DNA of 64,000 bases from Mannheimia sp. USDA-ARS-USMARC-1261 (GCF_000521605.1 NZ_CP006942.1:1984001-2048000), one strand, 5' to 3'. Positions 48,712-58,860 are shown, counted from the stretch's first letter. Numbers and translations: made by a program. Notes: generated from the sequence alone by a model not told the origin.

Positions 48712-49476
48712 TCATCTAAATTTCTTAACAACAAATAAATATAATAATGTTCTATACACTAAAAAATACAAAGCAAGAACATTAAAAAATTCAGAATAAG
48801 GTAAAGAATCAAAATATCCCAATATATAAATCAACATTACTAAAAAAATATAATACTGAACCCTAAATTTATCAAAATTATCAATCTTAAGATAGTGACT
48901 AGTAAAAAATCTAGCTTTTGTTGCAAAATCTAATGTATTGCAGAGTGGATATAAAAGCCAAGATACAAACAAAAACCCCAAATCACCAAGCATAAAAACA
49001 TAAACACCAAAATATTTAAGTATTAACAATAAAGAATAAAGAATAATATTAAACTCATTTCTGATAGAGTTATAAACAACATACACAAGAAGAATAGATA
49101 ATGAATTTAATAAAATAAAGATAAAATATTCCTTATACAGACAGAATACCATAACATTTGAAATAACAACCCATAATAATCTTATCGAATAGATAAATTT
49201 CTTGTTTTTTTCATAAAATACATGCTCCTGCTGAGATAACCTTAAAGTAGGGTTATTTTCTTTCTTCACTAACTCAGCATCATTATAAATATAACCTAAC
49301 TCATAGGCTGAAAAAGTCGCCAATAGTAGTAAAAAATACAGCATAAACCCAGCATTCATCATATAAAAATATACGACATATGTAGGGATAATATATGTAA
49401 ATATCCAAGCAAACTTTGCAGACTTACCTACTAATCTCGTTCTAAATAAGTAATAAAAAGGAATATAAAAAAACAT
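48712..49476 (-). CDS. UbiA-like polytopic membrane protein of O-antigen cluster
   Basis: 254 residues with about eight membrane segments. The loop ELGYIYNDAELVKKENNPTLRLS resembles the first Asp-rich NDxxD..NPT motif of UbiA-type prenyltransferases, and YPLCNTLDFATKARF sits where the second motif is expected. Its ATG overlaps the stop of the HAD gene (TAATG). In mycobacteria the UbiA protein Rv3806c makes decaprenyl-phosphoryl-phosphoribose and a phosphatase partner removes the phosphate. The same pairing here suggests a polyprenyl-phosphate pentosyl donor, but motif conservation is partial. Very A+T rich. Confidence 0.6.
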   Translation of the reverse strand: MFFYIPFYYLFRTRLVGKSAKFAWIFTYIIPTYVVYFYMMNAGFMLYFLLLLATFSAYELGYIYNDAELVKKENNPTLRLSQQEHVFYEKNKKFIYSIRLLWVVISNVMVFCLYKEYFIFILLNSLSILLVYVVYNSIRNEFNIILYSLLLILKYFGVYVFMLGDLGFLFVSWLLYPLCNTLDFATKARFFTSHYLKIDNFDKFRVQYYIFLVMLIYILGYFDSLPYSEFFNVLALYFLVYRTLLYLFVVKKFR

Positions 49477-50117
49477 TAATCCTCCATTATAAAACCAACA
49501 CTCAAGCCATTTTCATTCCAAAATTTCATATTTTTCTTATTCGATAAAATCGTATGATTCTCGCTCTGCCTAATCAAATCCAAATCTGTCTTATTATCTG
49601 TTATAACCCAGAAAGGCTTATGTTCATTTTTAAAAAGGTCGACCTTAGTATGAAGCAAATCTTTTCTTAGTTTTCCAGTACAAATACCATTAATATATTC
49701 TAGTTCTGAAGCGTAAAAACTGGAAACGCCCAAATTAAGAGCTACCGCCTTTACGATACAATCCAAACTAGCGGAGCATAACAAGATCGTACCACCTTTA
49801 TCTCTAAGTGATTGATTCAAAAAGTCATGGGAAAACGCTATCTTCTTTTCTGAAAGGATATATTCCACATACTCTCTTGCTGCATCTTCAAGTTGACTTT
49901 TTGTACTACCCTTTAAAGAAAAAATGTACAATGCCCTATAAATATCCATACCAACCATTTTTCCAATTAAAATTAAAAGAATTTTAACAACTTTATTATC
50001 TAAAATACCTAGATATAACTTCTTGCTTTTACTTTGAGAAAAAAAACAAATGAAATCAAATGTCGTATTTGCTTTATATAAAGTCCAACAAATATCAAAT
50101 ATATACTTTTTATCCAT
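49476..50117 (-). CDS. HAD-IB family phosphatase with atypical motif I
   Basis: 213 residues from MDKKYIFDICWTLYKANT. HAD motifs: I FDICWTLY (the usual second Asp of DxD is Cys here), II LLCSAS, III around LRKDLLHTKVD, IV WVITDNKTDLDLI. ATG at 50117 has GTAGG upstream; an earlier GTG-region start overlaps wzy. Downstream the UbiA-like gene overlaps its stop. In HAD enzymes the first Asp is the nucleophile (kept) and the second is the acid/base (changed), so activity is plausible but altered. It may dephosphorylate a polyprenyl-linked phosphosugar made by the neighbour. Confidence 0.75.
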   Translation of the reverse strand: MDKKYIFDICWTLYKANTTFDFICFFSQSKSKKLYLGILDNKVVKILLILIGKMVGMDIYRALYIFSLKGSTKSQLEDAAREYVEYILSEKKIAFSHDFLNQSLRDKGGTILLCSASLDCIVKAVALNLGVSSFYASELEYINGICTGKLRKDLLHTKVDLFKNEHKPFWVITDNKTDLDLIRQSENHTILSNKKNMKFWNENGLSVGFIMED

Positions 50118-50124
50118 TCTAAAC

Positions 50125-51456
50125 CTACCCACGAGAATTATTCCCTATAAAAACATAGTTAATAAAACCCAGATATAATAACATTAAACTAATGACTACA
50201 AACCCGTCAACAATCAAAGAAAATCCTGAAGTAGGGGACAATAGCAATATATAGGATTTATTATACATATAAGAAAAAAACATAATAAATAGAATATTTT
50301 TCCTATTTTTATCTCGATAAATTCTCATTTTTATTTTATTGATAAAACCAATATATATTCCTATGGCTAGGACATATAGCACCCCAAATAATACCCCAAA
50401 ATGAACGTAGGCATCTAAATCAAAATGTTCAACACTTCCCCCAGATAAACTATCAGGATAATGATATAACCAAATTGCTCTACCAACAGAAATACTTTCT
50501 TTAACACCAGTTAAACTTTCTGTTAACGATCCACCAATCAAAGGTCTAAGAAATAGATTTGACCAACTTGATACTTGATATTGAACAATATCTATAATGC
50601 CATCTGGTAAGGATAAATAATACATATCAGCATTTGCGACGATTCTGAGTAATAAAGCCTCAAACCATACTGGATAATCAGTATACTTACTAACCATACC
50701 TGTGTCAGATGCCATCCTGTCAAGGAAATATGCGACATAGACAAGAACTGCAAAACTAATAATAAGTAATAAAAAAAACCTTTTTAAGGTGAAAATCTTA
50801 AACGATATAGAGTAATAAAGAATAATACTAATAAAAGCAGTATATATAGACTCTATAATAGCAAATTTAGCACCATTTATAAAAGATGAGGCTATAGAAA
50901 ATAATAACAAAGCAATATATAAACCCCATGACCTTTTATTAAATGCTATTATAGCAGCGTAAGCAATTATAAATAATCTTATGACATCCATATACCTTGA
51001 AATAATGCCCAGCCCGCCAGAATTTGCTTCAAATCTAGAAATAAAAAATACTGAAAAATCCACTTTAGAAATATAAAAAATCAATAACAAAAAATAAATT
51101 GATATTAAAAATGATATTTCTCTCTTTGGAAAGTTAACATTGGAAGAAAAGAAACGAAATTTATATCTATACTTAAATATAGAAACTTGATAGCCTAACC
51201 AAATGCCAAAAGATATGACTATATAATAGAGTAAAATGATATAAAAGTAGTCAGTAGATATATAGCTATTTAAGAATAAGAAAATTACAATAGCATAAGA
51301 TGTCCCAAATGTGAATATCCAAAAGAAATTTATGGAATCGATGAGTACACCTAAATTGAATCTACGAACTTGATATAACAGAACACCTGAAATAAGAGCA
51401 ACTAAAAATAGACAATATAAGCCTTTTTCAAATATATCAACAAGTATGTGACCCAT
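50125..51456 (-). CDS. wzy: O-antigen polymerase Wzy
   Basis: 443 residues with about eleven or twelve membrane spans and a large loop near residues 255-345. It has no sequence motif of its own beyond the family layout (oligosaccharide repeat unit polymerase), as usual for Wzy. It lies one base after a glycosyltransferase gene and overlaps the possible early start of the HAD gene. Strongly A+T rich and free of uptake signals, as expected for serotype-specific genes. Confidence 0.8.
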   Translation of the reverse strand: MGHILVDIFEKGLYCLFLVALISGVLLYQVRRFNLGVLIDSINFFWIFTFGTSYAIVIFLFLNSYISTDYFYIILLYYIVISFGIWLGYQVSIFKYRYKFRFFSSNVNFPKREISFLISIYFLLLIFYISKVDFSVFFISRFEANSGGLGIISRYMDVIRLFIIAYAAIIAFNKRSWGLYIALLLFSIASSFINGAKFAIIESIYTAFISIILYYSISFKIFTLKRFFLLLIISFAVLVYVAYFLDRMASDTGMVSKYTDYPVWFEALLLRIVANADMYYLSLPDGIIDIVQYQVSSWSNLFLRPLIGGSLTESLTGVKESISVGRAIWLYHYPDSLSGGSVEHFDLDAYVHFGVLFGVLYVLAIGIYIGFINKIKMRIYRDKNRKNILFIMFFSYMYNKSYILLLSPTSGFSLIVDGFVVISLMLLYLGFINYVFIGNNSRG

Positions 51457-51457
51457 A

Positions 51458-52351
51458 TCATCTGTTCTCTTTCATAAAACCATATGGAAGAATATTTTTT
51501 ATAAGCACTATTGGAAACCTCTTCCTGAAAATAATTTTTGGCTCTTTAAGAACGCTTTGAACTAAATAACCAAAAGATTTCTTTTTATCAAATGCAGCAG
51601 CATCAGAAGAGATAGATAGATATATATCCCCTAGATATTTATCATAATCCTTAGTAACGAGCTTAATAATATCAATTTTTTCCATCATAAGATTCATATT
51701 TTTTGAAGTATTTTTTTCATGCCGTCTATAATCACAAATTATATCTCCAATCACTGCTATTGTAGAACCATCTTGCGTTAATTTTAAATAGCTATACCAA
51801 TCTTCCAATCTAATCTCAGGATGATATTTACCAATCTTACGCAAAGCATCTAGCCTTAACATCTGTGTTGGTGCGGGAAGAGTGTGCTCAAATCTTGCTA
51901 TTTCATCAAAAACGTAGTAATGTGATTTTGGATAAATAGTTCTAACAACTTGACTATCATCGTCAATTTGATTAATACCTCCAAATACAGCCACCACATC
52001 CGTATGAGTTTCTAGGAACTGAACCTGCAATTCAGTTTTATATGGCAACATCTTATCATCTGATGCTATAGCACAAAAATATTTTCCACGACACCAGTCA
52101 ATTGCTTCATTAAGCGTTTTGCTTAAGCCTTTATTCTCTCTATATCTGAACTCAAAACGAACAAATCGATTCTTACATTTCTCAATTAACTGATTGATCT
52201 TTTCAACAGAATGATCTCTTGAACCATCATCAATAATAATTAACTCAATATTCTGATATGTTTGATCTATCACACTCTGAATACACTCCTGCACATATCT
52301 TTCATGGTTATAGCATGGGATAACTACAGAAACTAATGGCATATTACTCAT
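51458..52351 (-). CDS. Glycosyltransferase family 2
   Basis: 297 residues. GT-A motifs: VSVVIPCYNHERYVQECIQSV, ELIIIDDGSRDHS, ENKGLSKTLNEAI and the metal-binding ASDD. AAAAGGTAAATAAAA precedes the ATG. It is upstream of wzy and downstream of wzx. It should add one sugar of the O-unit; donor unknown. Confidence 0.88.
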   Translation of the reverse strand: MSNMPLVSVVIPCYNHERYVQECIQSVIDQTYQNIELIIIDDGSRDHSVEKINQLIEKCKNRFVRFEFRYRENKGLSKTLNEAIDWCRGKYFCAIASDDKMLPYKTELQVQFLETHTDVVAVFGGINQIDDDSQVVRTIYPKSHYYVFDEIARFEHTLPAPTQMLRLDALRKIGKYHPEIRLEDWYSYLKLTQDGSTIAVIGDIICDYRRHEKNTSKNMNLMMEKIDIIKLVTKDYDKYLGDIYLSISSDAAAFDKKKSFGYLVQSVLKEPKIIFRKRFPIVLIKNILPYGFMKENR

Positions 52352-52364
52352 TTTTATTTACCTT

Positions 52365-53615
52365 TTATAATTTATTTAAAACCTTAAATATGAAAAGTCC
52401 TACTACCATCAAATATAAAGTATAATTAATAAGATGTGCTAAACTTACACCTTCAAACCCTATTAAATTTACAAAAAGTATTGATAATAAAACGCTTGAT
52501 ATAGAAAAAACAACTTCTGTAATAACAAATAACTTTGTCATCGCCTTACTAAGCATTAAATATGCAAGAATCCAACTTCCTATCTTAACGATATCCCCCA
52601 ATATCTGCCAAAAGAAGAGTTCTCTCATTGGCAGAAACTTATCGGAAAAGAGTGTAATAATAATCCAATCTTTTAATATAAAAACTGTTACGCCGCCTAA
52701 TAATGCCAATGGAAAAATATATTTGTACGCAAGAAAAATTTCTTGTTTGATTTTATCAACTTCTTTTAACTCTGAAAGCCGAGGTAAATAATATACCCCC
52801 AATGTTGTTGTTACTAACATTAAATAAGCACCGCTAAAGCGTACCATTGCTTCCCAATAGCCGGCATATTCATTACCATATTCGTATGAGAGATATTGGC
52901 GAATAACCATTTGTGAAACAGGTACACAAACAGCACTTACCACTGCCATTAAAGCAAAAGATGCAAATTTTCTTGCAATACCTTTATCTAAATTGCCAAA
53001 CAGCTCTTTCCAACTAAACCAGCTTGCTTGGTTACAAATAAAAAATGTAATAAAGAAAGCGAGTGATTGGTATATTGCAAGTGCAACTAATGCTCCATAT
53101 AAGCCAAATTCAATGACTAAAACTGCAGTAATAGCTAATGAAATCAAGCTACCCGATATATTAGCTGCAACCAATCTTTCGATTGCTTTTTTACCGTTTA
53201 ATATAGCAAGAAAAAGTGTATTTAGATTAAAAAATAGTAGAAAAACAGCAAACCATATAAACACTGATTCATAATCGGAGTTATTGAATATAACGACTGA
53301 AAGTTTCTCTCTCAATAAAAAGATTAGGCCACCGCCAACCAAACTAAAAAAGAAGATAATACCCGTTGCAGTTTGCCAGATTGTCCTCTGTTTTTCTGGT
53401 TGCTCATAATATTCTGCGGTATATTTTACCACCGCAGTATTAATTGCATTACCGGAAAATACGGTAACCATCTGAATAAAATTTTGGAATTGTCCGATTA
53501 ATGCATAACCACTAGGACCTACATAAACTGCCAGAATTTTATTCAGAATAAACATAGTTGCTGTCTTAATTAAGACAGCAATACCATTTAAGGCGCTAGT
53601 TTTAAATAATTTCAT
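52365..53615 (-). CDS. wzx: O-antigen flippase Wzx (WzxE-like)
   Basis: 416 residues with about twelve membrane spans, the length of E. coli WzxE. The segments FFWQILGDIVKIGSWILAYLMLSKAM (as FFWQILGDIVKIG and YLMLSKAM) and FASFALMAVVSAVCVPVSQMVIRQYL resemble WzxE, the flippase of enterobacterial common antigen, whose repeat contains Fuc4NAc. It moves undecaprenyl-PP-linked O-units across the inner membrane. It follows the fdtB-like gene by 5 bases. Confidence 0.9.
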   Translation of the reverse strand: MKLFKTSALNGIAVLIKTATMFILNKILAVYVGPSGYALIGQFQNFIQMVTVFSGNAINTAVVKYTAEYYEQPEKQRTIWQTATGIIFFFSLVGGGLIFLLREKLSVVIFNNSDYESVFIWFAVFLLFFNLNTLFLAILNGKKAIERLVAANISGSLISLAITAVLVIEFGLYGALVALAIYQSLAFFITFFICNQASWFSWKELFGNLDKGIARKFASFALMAVVSAVCVPVSQMVIRQYLSYEYGNEYAGYWEAMVRFSGAYLMLVTTTLGVYYLPRLSELKEVDKIKQEIFLAYKYIFPLALLGGVTVFILKDWIIITLFSDKFLPMRELFFWQILGDIVKIGSWILAYLMLSKAMTKLFVITEVVFSISSVLLSILFVNLIGFEGVSLAHLINYTLYLMVVGLFIFKVLNKL

Positions 53616-53620
53616 AGGTC

Positions 53621-54733
53621 TTATTTAAATTGATTACACAATTCTATAACTCTATTTGCCTCATCAAATGTCATCGTTGGGCTGATTGGTAAACTTAATA
53701 CCTCTTGATGAATCTGTTCAGATATTGGGAAACTCAAATTATTCCATTCCTTATAAGCTTGTTGCTTATGTGGTGGAATAGGATAATGAATCAACGTTTG
53801 CACCCCATTTTCTGATAAAAATGCTTGTAAAGCGGAACGATTTGCACAACGAACCACAAATAAATGCCAAACGTGTTGTTTATATTCTTCTGCATTTATA
53901 TCATTGAGTGGCAAAATAATGTTGGGATTTTTAATCTTACTTAAATAAATTTGAGCGATTTTACGTCTATGCTCAGTTTCTTTATCTAAATACGCTAATT
54001 TTACATCAAGCATTGCTGCTTGAATCTCATCTAAACGGCTATTTACACCCGGTACTAAATTTTCATATTTTTTATGAGAACCATAATTGCGTAATGCTTT
54101 CAACATTTCTGCTAATTCATCGTCATTAGTCGTAATCGCACCTGCATCCCCTAATGCCCCTAAATTCTTACCAGGGTAAAAACTAAACCCAGATGCATGC
54201 CCCCAGTTCCCAACTTTTTTACAATCAATCTCCGCACCATGAGCCTGTGCTGAATCTTCTAATACCAATAGATTATGCTCTTTAGCAATATTCATAATTT
54301 CTGGCATAGGGGCAATTTGACCATATAAATGCACAGCCAAAATTGCTTTTGTTTTTTCAGTAATTGCTTTTTGCACATTCTGTGGACAAAGGTTATAAGT
54401 ATTTAAATCAGGCTCAACCAATACTACCTTCAACTTATTTTCTGTGATTGCTAAAATACTTGCGATATAGGTATTAGCAGGGACAATAACTTCATCCCCC
54501 TCTTTTAGCTTACCTAGTTCTTTCCAGGCTCTTAAGGTTAAAATCAGTGCATCTAAACCATTCGCCACACCGATAGTATGTTTTACACCACAATATTTTG
54601 AAAAGTTTTGCTCAAATTTTTCAAGATATTTTCCTGTAATATACCAACCTGAATCAATCACATCAGTACAAGCATTTATCAATTCTTGACGATATTGTGC
54701 ATTAATTGCTTTTAAATCTAAAAATGGAATCAT
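53621..54733 (-). CDS. fdtB: dTDP-3-oxo-6-deoxyhexose aminotransferase (FdtB/QdtB-like)
   Basis: 370 residues of the DegT/DnrJ/EryC1 aminotransferase family. The PLP Lys is Lys189 in [23 protein letters not shown] and [25 protein letters not shown] are conserved. In FdtB and QdtB this enzyme aminates C3 of dTDP-3-keto-6-deoxyhexose. The neighbours RmlA, RmlB and a fused ketoisomerase/acetyltransferase support that role over other amino-sugar reactions. GAGGTAAAT precedes the ATG. Confidence 0.85.
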   Translation of the reverse strand: MIPFLDLKAINAQYRQELINACTDVIDSGWYITGKYLEKFEQNFSKYCGVKHTIGVANGLDALILTLRAWKELGKLKEGDEVIVPANTYIASILAITENKLKVVLVEPDLNTYNLCPQNVQKAITEKTKAILAVHLYGQIAPMPEIMNIAKEHNLLVLEDSAQAHGAEIDCKKVGNWGHASGFSFYPGKNLGALGDAGAITTNDDELAEMLKALRNYGSHKKYENLVPGVNSRLDEIQAAMLDVKLAYLDKETEHRRKIAQIYLSKIKNPNIILPLNDINAEEYKQHVWHLFVVRCANRSALQAFLSENGVQTLIHYPIPPHKQQAYKEWNNLSFPISEQIHQEVLSLPISPTMTFDEANRVIELCNQFK

Positions 54734-54741
54734 ATTTACCT

Positions 54742-55587
54742 CTAACCTTTTATTCTTGCAGGATTGCCAATTACAGTCGTATTATCAGGAACATCCTTAG
54801 TTACCACTGCTCCTGCACCAATCATTGCATTTTTCCCAATATTAATACCAGGTAATATAGTTGCATTAGCACCTATACTTGCACCATCTTCAATAACGGT
54901 TTCTAAAAACTTTTCAGGATATATTTTCGAGCGTGGTCTTTTATCATTTGTAAAAGTTACATTAGGCCCTATAAAGACATTATTGCCAATACGAATTCCA
55001 TCCCACACAAAAACACCTGACTTCACTGTCACATTATTACCAATCACCACATCATTCTCAATTAAGGTGTGTGCACATATATTGCAATTACTTCCTATAA
55101 TTGCATCTTTTAAAATAACACTATATTGCCAAATTCTTGTATTTTGACCAATTTTTTTTGACTGTACATCAGACAGAGAATGAATAAAAGGCTTATTAAC
55201 TTCTTTTAAGAAATCATTATAATCACGAATATAATCACTCTCGCTATAGTAATCACTTGCCAAGACTAACAGTACACAATCATCAGAAAAATCATGCATT
55301 TCTCGCCAAACCAAATTCTCTATAAGTAATCCGCGATTGGGACTATCTAGTAAGATTGTTTCCTTTTCCTTACCATTATCTAACTTAACTTTACATTGCC
55401 CTTTTACACAAATAAGCACCTGTGACAAATTCTTATGTGCATGAAATCCCCTTGGTTTATTTTGCGTATTAAAGATATAATAAATACGTTTAACTTCAAA
55501 TGGGATATTCTTAGTAGATTCAATAGAAACTAAGCCACCTCTTTCATCTCCCAAATCTGGCAGCTCAATAAAATTCACTAAACTCAT
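54742..55587 (-). CDS. Fused dTDP-4-oxo-6-deoxyglucose 3,4-ketoisomerase and N-acetyltransferase
   Basis: 281 residues in two parts. Residues 1-135 are the FdtA/QdtA-type cupin with [15 protein letters not shown] (His49, His51) and [20 protein letters not shown]. Residues 140-281 are a left-handed beta-helix acyltransferase with hexapeptide repeats and the end [23 protein letters not shown]. Together they carry out steps 3 and 5 toward dTDP-Fuc3NAc or dTDP-Qui3NAc. In the known fusion (WxcM/FdtD type) the acetyltransferase is N-terminal and the cupin C-terminal; here the order is reversed. Start ATG overlaps the rmlA stop by 4 bases (ATGA). Confidence 0.85.
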   Translation of the reverse strand: MSLVNFIELPDLGDERGGLVSIESTKNIPFEVKRIYYIFNTQNKPRGFHAHKNLSQVLICVKGQCKVKLDNGKEKETILLDSPNRGLLIENLVWREMHDFSDDCVLLVLASDYYSESDYIRDYNDFLKEVNKPFIHSLSDVQSKKIGQNTRIWQYSVILKDAIIGSNCNICAHTLIENDVVIGNNVTVKSGVFVWDGIRIGNNVFIGPNVTFTNDKRPRSKIYPEKFLETVIEDGASIGANATILPGINIGKNAMIGAGAVVTKDVPDNTTVIGNPARIKG

Positions 55588-56453
55588 TTTTCATTTACCA
55601 AAGATAATAGATATTTCCCATACTCATTTTTTGCCATAGGCTGAGCAATAGATTTTATTTGTTCATTAGAAAGCCAACCATTTCGCCAAGCAATCTCTTC
55701 TAAACAAGCGACTTGCAGATTTTGCACATGTTCTATCGTTTTAACGAAAGACGATGCTTCATGTAAGCTATCGTGCGTTCCCGTATCAAGCCACGCAAAG
55801 CCACGACCAAGCAACTGAACATTTAGTGTTCCGTCATTGAGATACATCTCATTAAGCGTAGTAATTTCGAGTTCTCCTCTTTCTGAAGGCTTAACCTGTT
55901 TTGCAAACTTGACCACTCGATTATCATAAAAATATAACCCGGTTACTGCCCAATTTGATTTTGGTTTAGCAGGTTTTTCTTCTAATGATAGTGCTTTAAA
56001 GTTTTCATCAAATTCGACAACGCCAAAACGCTCCGGGTCTTTCACTTGGTAAGCAAATACGGTTGCACCGCTAGATTTCTCAGCAGATTGTTTGAGCATT
56101 GGGGTGAAGCCTTGCCCATAAAAAATATTATCTCCAAGTACTAAGCAGACACTATCGTTACCAATAAAATCCTCACCAATTAAAAATGCCTGTGCTAAAC
56201 CATCAGGACTTGGTTGAATAGCATAGGATAGCTTGATCCCAAAATCTGAACCATCACCTAATAAACGTTTAAAGCTCTCATTATCTTCAGGGGTTGTAAT
56301 GATCAATATCTCTTGAATACCCGCTAACATTAAGACCGAAAGTGGGTAATAAATCATCGGTTTGTCATAAACTGGTAACAGTTGTTTTGAAACCCCTCTG
56401 GTAATAGGGTAAAGACGAGTGCCTGAACCACCCGCCAAAATAATACCTTTCAT
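55584..56453 (-). CDS. rmlA: Glucose-1-phosphate thymidylyltransferase
   Basis: 289 residues from [18 protein letters not shown]. It makes dTDP-glucose. The [32 protein letters not shown] signature is clear in pieces ([26 protein letters not shown]), and [10 protein letters not shown] and GTHDSL follow. ATG at 56453 has AAGGAAAATC upstream; the open upstream extension overlaps rmlB and is not family-like. Translationally coupled to the fused downstream gene. Confidence 0.96.
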   Translation of the reverse strand: MKGIILAGGSGTRLYPITRGVSKQLLPVYDKPMIYYPLSVLMLAGIQEILIITTPEDNESFKRLLGDGSDFGIKLSYAIQPSPDGLAQAFLIGEDFIGNDSVCLVLGDNIFYGQGFTPMLKQSAEKSSGATVFAYQVKDPERFGVVEFDENFKALSLEEKPAKPKSNWAVTGLYFYDNRVVKFAKQVKPSERGELEITTLNEMYLNDGTLNVQLLGRGFAWLDTGTHDSLHEASSFVKTIEHVQNLQVACLEEIAWRNGWLSNEQIKSIAQPMAKNEYGKYLLSLVNEK

Positions 56454-56493
56454 GATTTTCCTTGCAAATTTTTCTGAAAATTTGACCGCTTTG

Positions 56494-57567
56494 TCACTTA
56501 ATACCCAAGCGTTCACGATTATAAGAGCCGTCTAATACTCTGCTCCACCACTGTTTATTATTCAAATACCACTCGACCGTTTTACGAATTCCACTTTCAA
56601 AACTCTCTTGTGGTTTCCAGCCCAGTTCACGTTCAATTTTACTCGCATCAATTGCATAGCGGACATCATGCCCCGGTCGATCAGTCACAAAAGTAATCAA
56701 ATCCTCATATTTAGCCACGCCAGCAGGTTTATTTGGCACAAGTTCTTCGAGTAAGTGACAAATGGTCCTAACAACCTCTATATTGGCTTTTTCATTATGA
56801 CCACCAATATTATAGGTTTCCCCCACTTTGCCTTCTGTCACCACTTTGTATAACGCCCGAGCATGATCCTCAACAAATAGCCAGTCACGAATTTGCTGCC
56901 CGTTACCATAAACCGGCAATTTTTTACCTTCTAAGGCATTTAAGATCATTAAAGGAATCAGTTTTTCAGGGAAATGGTAAGGACCATAATTGTTAGAGCA
57001 ATTTGTTACGATAGTTGGCAAACCATATGTTCTCAACCAAGCACGGACTAAATGATCACTTGCCGCTTTTGACGCGGAATAAGGACTAGATGGCGAATAA
57101 GAGGTTGTTTCAGTAAAGAGTGCTGTTGTGCCTTCCAAATCACCATAAACTTCATCTGTTGAAATATGGTGAAAACGGAAATTTGCCTTTTTCTCTTCCT
57201 CTAAGCCATTCCAATAAACACGAGCTACTTCTAATAAAGTGTAAGTGCCAATGATATTTGTGTGAATAAACTCACCTGCATTATCAATAGAGCGATCAAC
57301 ATGGCTTTCTGCCGCCAAGTGCATTACTGCATCAGGCTGATATTTTTCAAATGCTTGTTCTAGTCTAGCTTTATCACAAATGTCTATCTGTTCAAAAATA
57401 TACCTTGGATTATTCTCAACCTCTCTTAAAGATTCTAAATTACCAGCATAAGTTAGCTTATCTACATTTATAACCCTATCTTGAGTGTTATTAATAATAT
57501 GCCTTACGACAGCAGAGCCAATAAAACCCGCACCACCCGTAATCAGAATTGATTTATCACTTAACAT
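56494..57567 (-). CDS. rmlB: dTDP-glucose 4,6-dehydratase
   Basis: 357 residues, short-chain dehydrogenase fold. GGAGFIGS (about 11-18) binds [15 protein letters not shown], the STDEVYG region and YSASKAASD (catalytic Tyr/Lys) are typical of RmlB. It makes dTDP-4-keto-6-deoxyglucose. rmlC and rmlD are absent, so rhamnose is not the product of this cluster. GTAAGGAACATTT precedes the ATG. Confidence 0.96.
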   Translation of the reverse strand: MLSDKSILITGGAGFIGSAVVRHIINNTQDRVINVDKLTYAGNLESLREVENNPRYIFEQIDICDKARLEQAFEKYQPDAVMHLAAESHVDRSIDNAGEFIHTNIIGTYTLLEVARVYWNGLEEEKKANFRFHHISTDEVYGDLEGTTALFTETTSYSPSSPYSASKAASDHLVRAWLRTYGLPTIVTNCSNNYGPYHFPEKLIPLMILNALEGKKLPVYGNGQQIRDWLFVEDHARALYKVVTEGKVGETYNIGGHNEKANIEVVRTICHLLEELVPNKPAGVAKYEDLITFVTDRPGHDVRYAIDASKIERELGWKPQESFESGIRKTVEWYLNNKQWWSRVLDGSYNRERLGIK

Positions 57568-57580
57568 AAATGTTCCTTAC

Positions 57581-58711
57581 TTACTTATTAGCCTTTTCTT
57601 TGCTAACAAGAGAATTAAATAATACGAATAAGCATCCTAATACACCACCAGCTATGACACCCAATAATAAAATAATTACTGTCTTAGGCTTATCTTTATT
57701 TATAGGATAATCTGGCGAAGCCTGGTAACGGTATGCTTTTGTTTTTACAGTCTTGGCTTTCTCCAGTAAAGGCTCTAATTGCTCAATTTGATAATCAATT
57801 TGATAATAACGAGGCGGATAAACAATACCTTTCTCACTAGCAACATCAATTTGTGCTTTCAAGTATTTTTCCCCTAACATAAATAAGTAGGAACCATCTG
57901 CTAATTTAGAATCAGAAAGAGGAATTTTCGTATCACTTAAAGCCGCTGCAATATTTGCTGTATCTGATTGATTAAAAACTTTTGAATATTCTTTAACACC
58001 TGCCTTTTGGGCTGTTTCATAGGCTTTATTTAAGTTTTCTAACTGTATCGATTTATTAACAGATAAATCTTCCTGAATTAACGATTTTTCATATTGTAAT
58101 GAAGTAAGTACATTTTGGAAATCAACTAAAAAATCGTCTAACTCAATAGCAAATGCTCTGTGATTGATGTATTGAATCAACTCACCAAGAGTATCTTGTG
58201 CCTCTATCGGTGTTTCTGCAGAAAAAGATACTGTACGCCCTATTGCATTAGGATCTTTCTTTGCATCAGGAATTATAAAACTAGTATTTTCATTACTCAG
58301 CTTGAATAAAACTGCACGCTGTTCTCTATCCTCTTTTCCTTCAACTAATTTTTTATATACGTTAGAAGCGATAAAAAACTCATTTTTAGTATCTTGAGAT
58401 TGTGCCAATCGATTAAAATTGTTGAACAACCTCGCAGATAATGCATTTGGGTCAATAGGATCTACACGCAAAATTCGATTATACTCTCGACGAACACTTA
58501 AGTACTCTCCTAACTCTGTCAATTTCGGTGCAATAACTGTTGCTTTAGAAGTCCATTGCTCTTTTGCAGTAAAAGCATAAATACCCGCTAGTAGGGTAGT
58601 AATAAAAGTAGTTAAAATAATCCAAACTTTTTTATCCCATAAAACACGGATAATCTCAATTAAATCAATGTCATCTGAGCTTTGCTTAGTTTCTCTTAAT
58701 GAACCTGCCAT
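57581..58711 (-). CDS. wzz: O-antigen chain-length regulator Wzz
   Basis: 376 residues with the Wzz/polysaccharide co-polymerase layout: an N-terminal membrane segment (about 31-48), a long helical periplasmic domain with VIAPKLTELGEYLSVRREYN-like start, and a C-terminal membrane segment (about 346-368) preceded by a Pro-rich SPDYPINKDKPK. It sets O-chain length with Wzy. It is the first gene of the minus-strand run. GAGGAAATT precedes the ATG. I found no JUMPstart/ops element upstream. Confidence 0.88.
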   Translation of the reverse strand: MAGSLRETKQSSDDIDLIEIIRVLWDKKVWIILTTFITTLLAGIYAFTAKEQWTSKATVIAPKLTELGEYLSVRREYNRILRVDPIDPNALSARLFNNFNRLAQSQDTKNEFFIASNVYKKLVEGKEDREQRAVLFKLSNENTSFIIPDAKKDPNAIGRTVSFSAETPIEAQDTLGELIQYINHRAFAIELDDFLVDFQNVLTSLQYEKSLIQEDLSVNKSIQLENLNKAYETAQKAGVKEYSKVFNQSDTANIAAALSDTKIPLSDSKLADGSYLFMLGEKYLKAQIDVASEKGIVYPPRYYQIDYQIEQLEPLLEKAKTVKTKAYRYQASPDYPINKDKPKTVIILLLGVIAGGVLGCLFVLFNSLVSKEKANK

Positions 58712-58798
58712 AATTTCCTCTAAATTTAAGTATTTATCTTTTGACGATTATACACTATTTCTTACCGAACTATGCTATATCTTTACTTTCTTTTAAGA

Positions 58799-58827
58799 TT
58801 GCGCTTCCACTTCAATTATTAGATAAT
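58799..58827 (+). promoter_or_regulatory. Putative erpA promoter
   Basis: -35 TTGCGC (58799-58804), 17-base spacer, -10 GATAAT (58822-58827), about 33 bases before the erpA ATG. On the other strand a TATAAT (58752-58747) lies about 35 bases before wzz, a possible O-antigen promoter with a poor -35. Confidence 0.45.
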
Positions 58828-58860
58828 ACCCCCCAAAGTTAAAATTTGATCTAAAACAAA

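Noticed and set aside
58712-58860. JUMPstart/ops element upstream of wzz
   Set aside because: No GGCGGTAG-like ops core is present on either strand.
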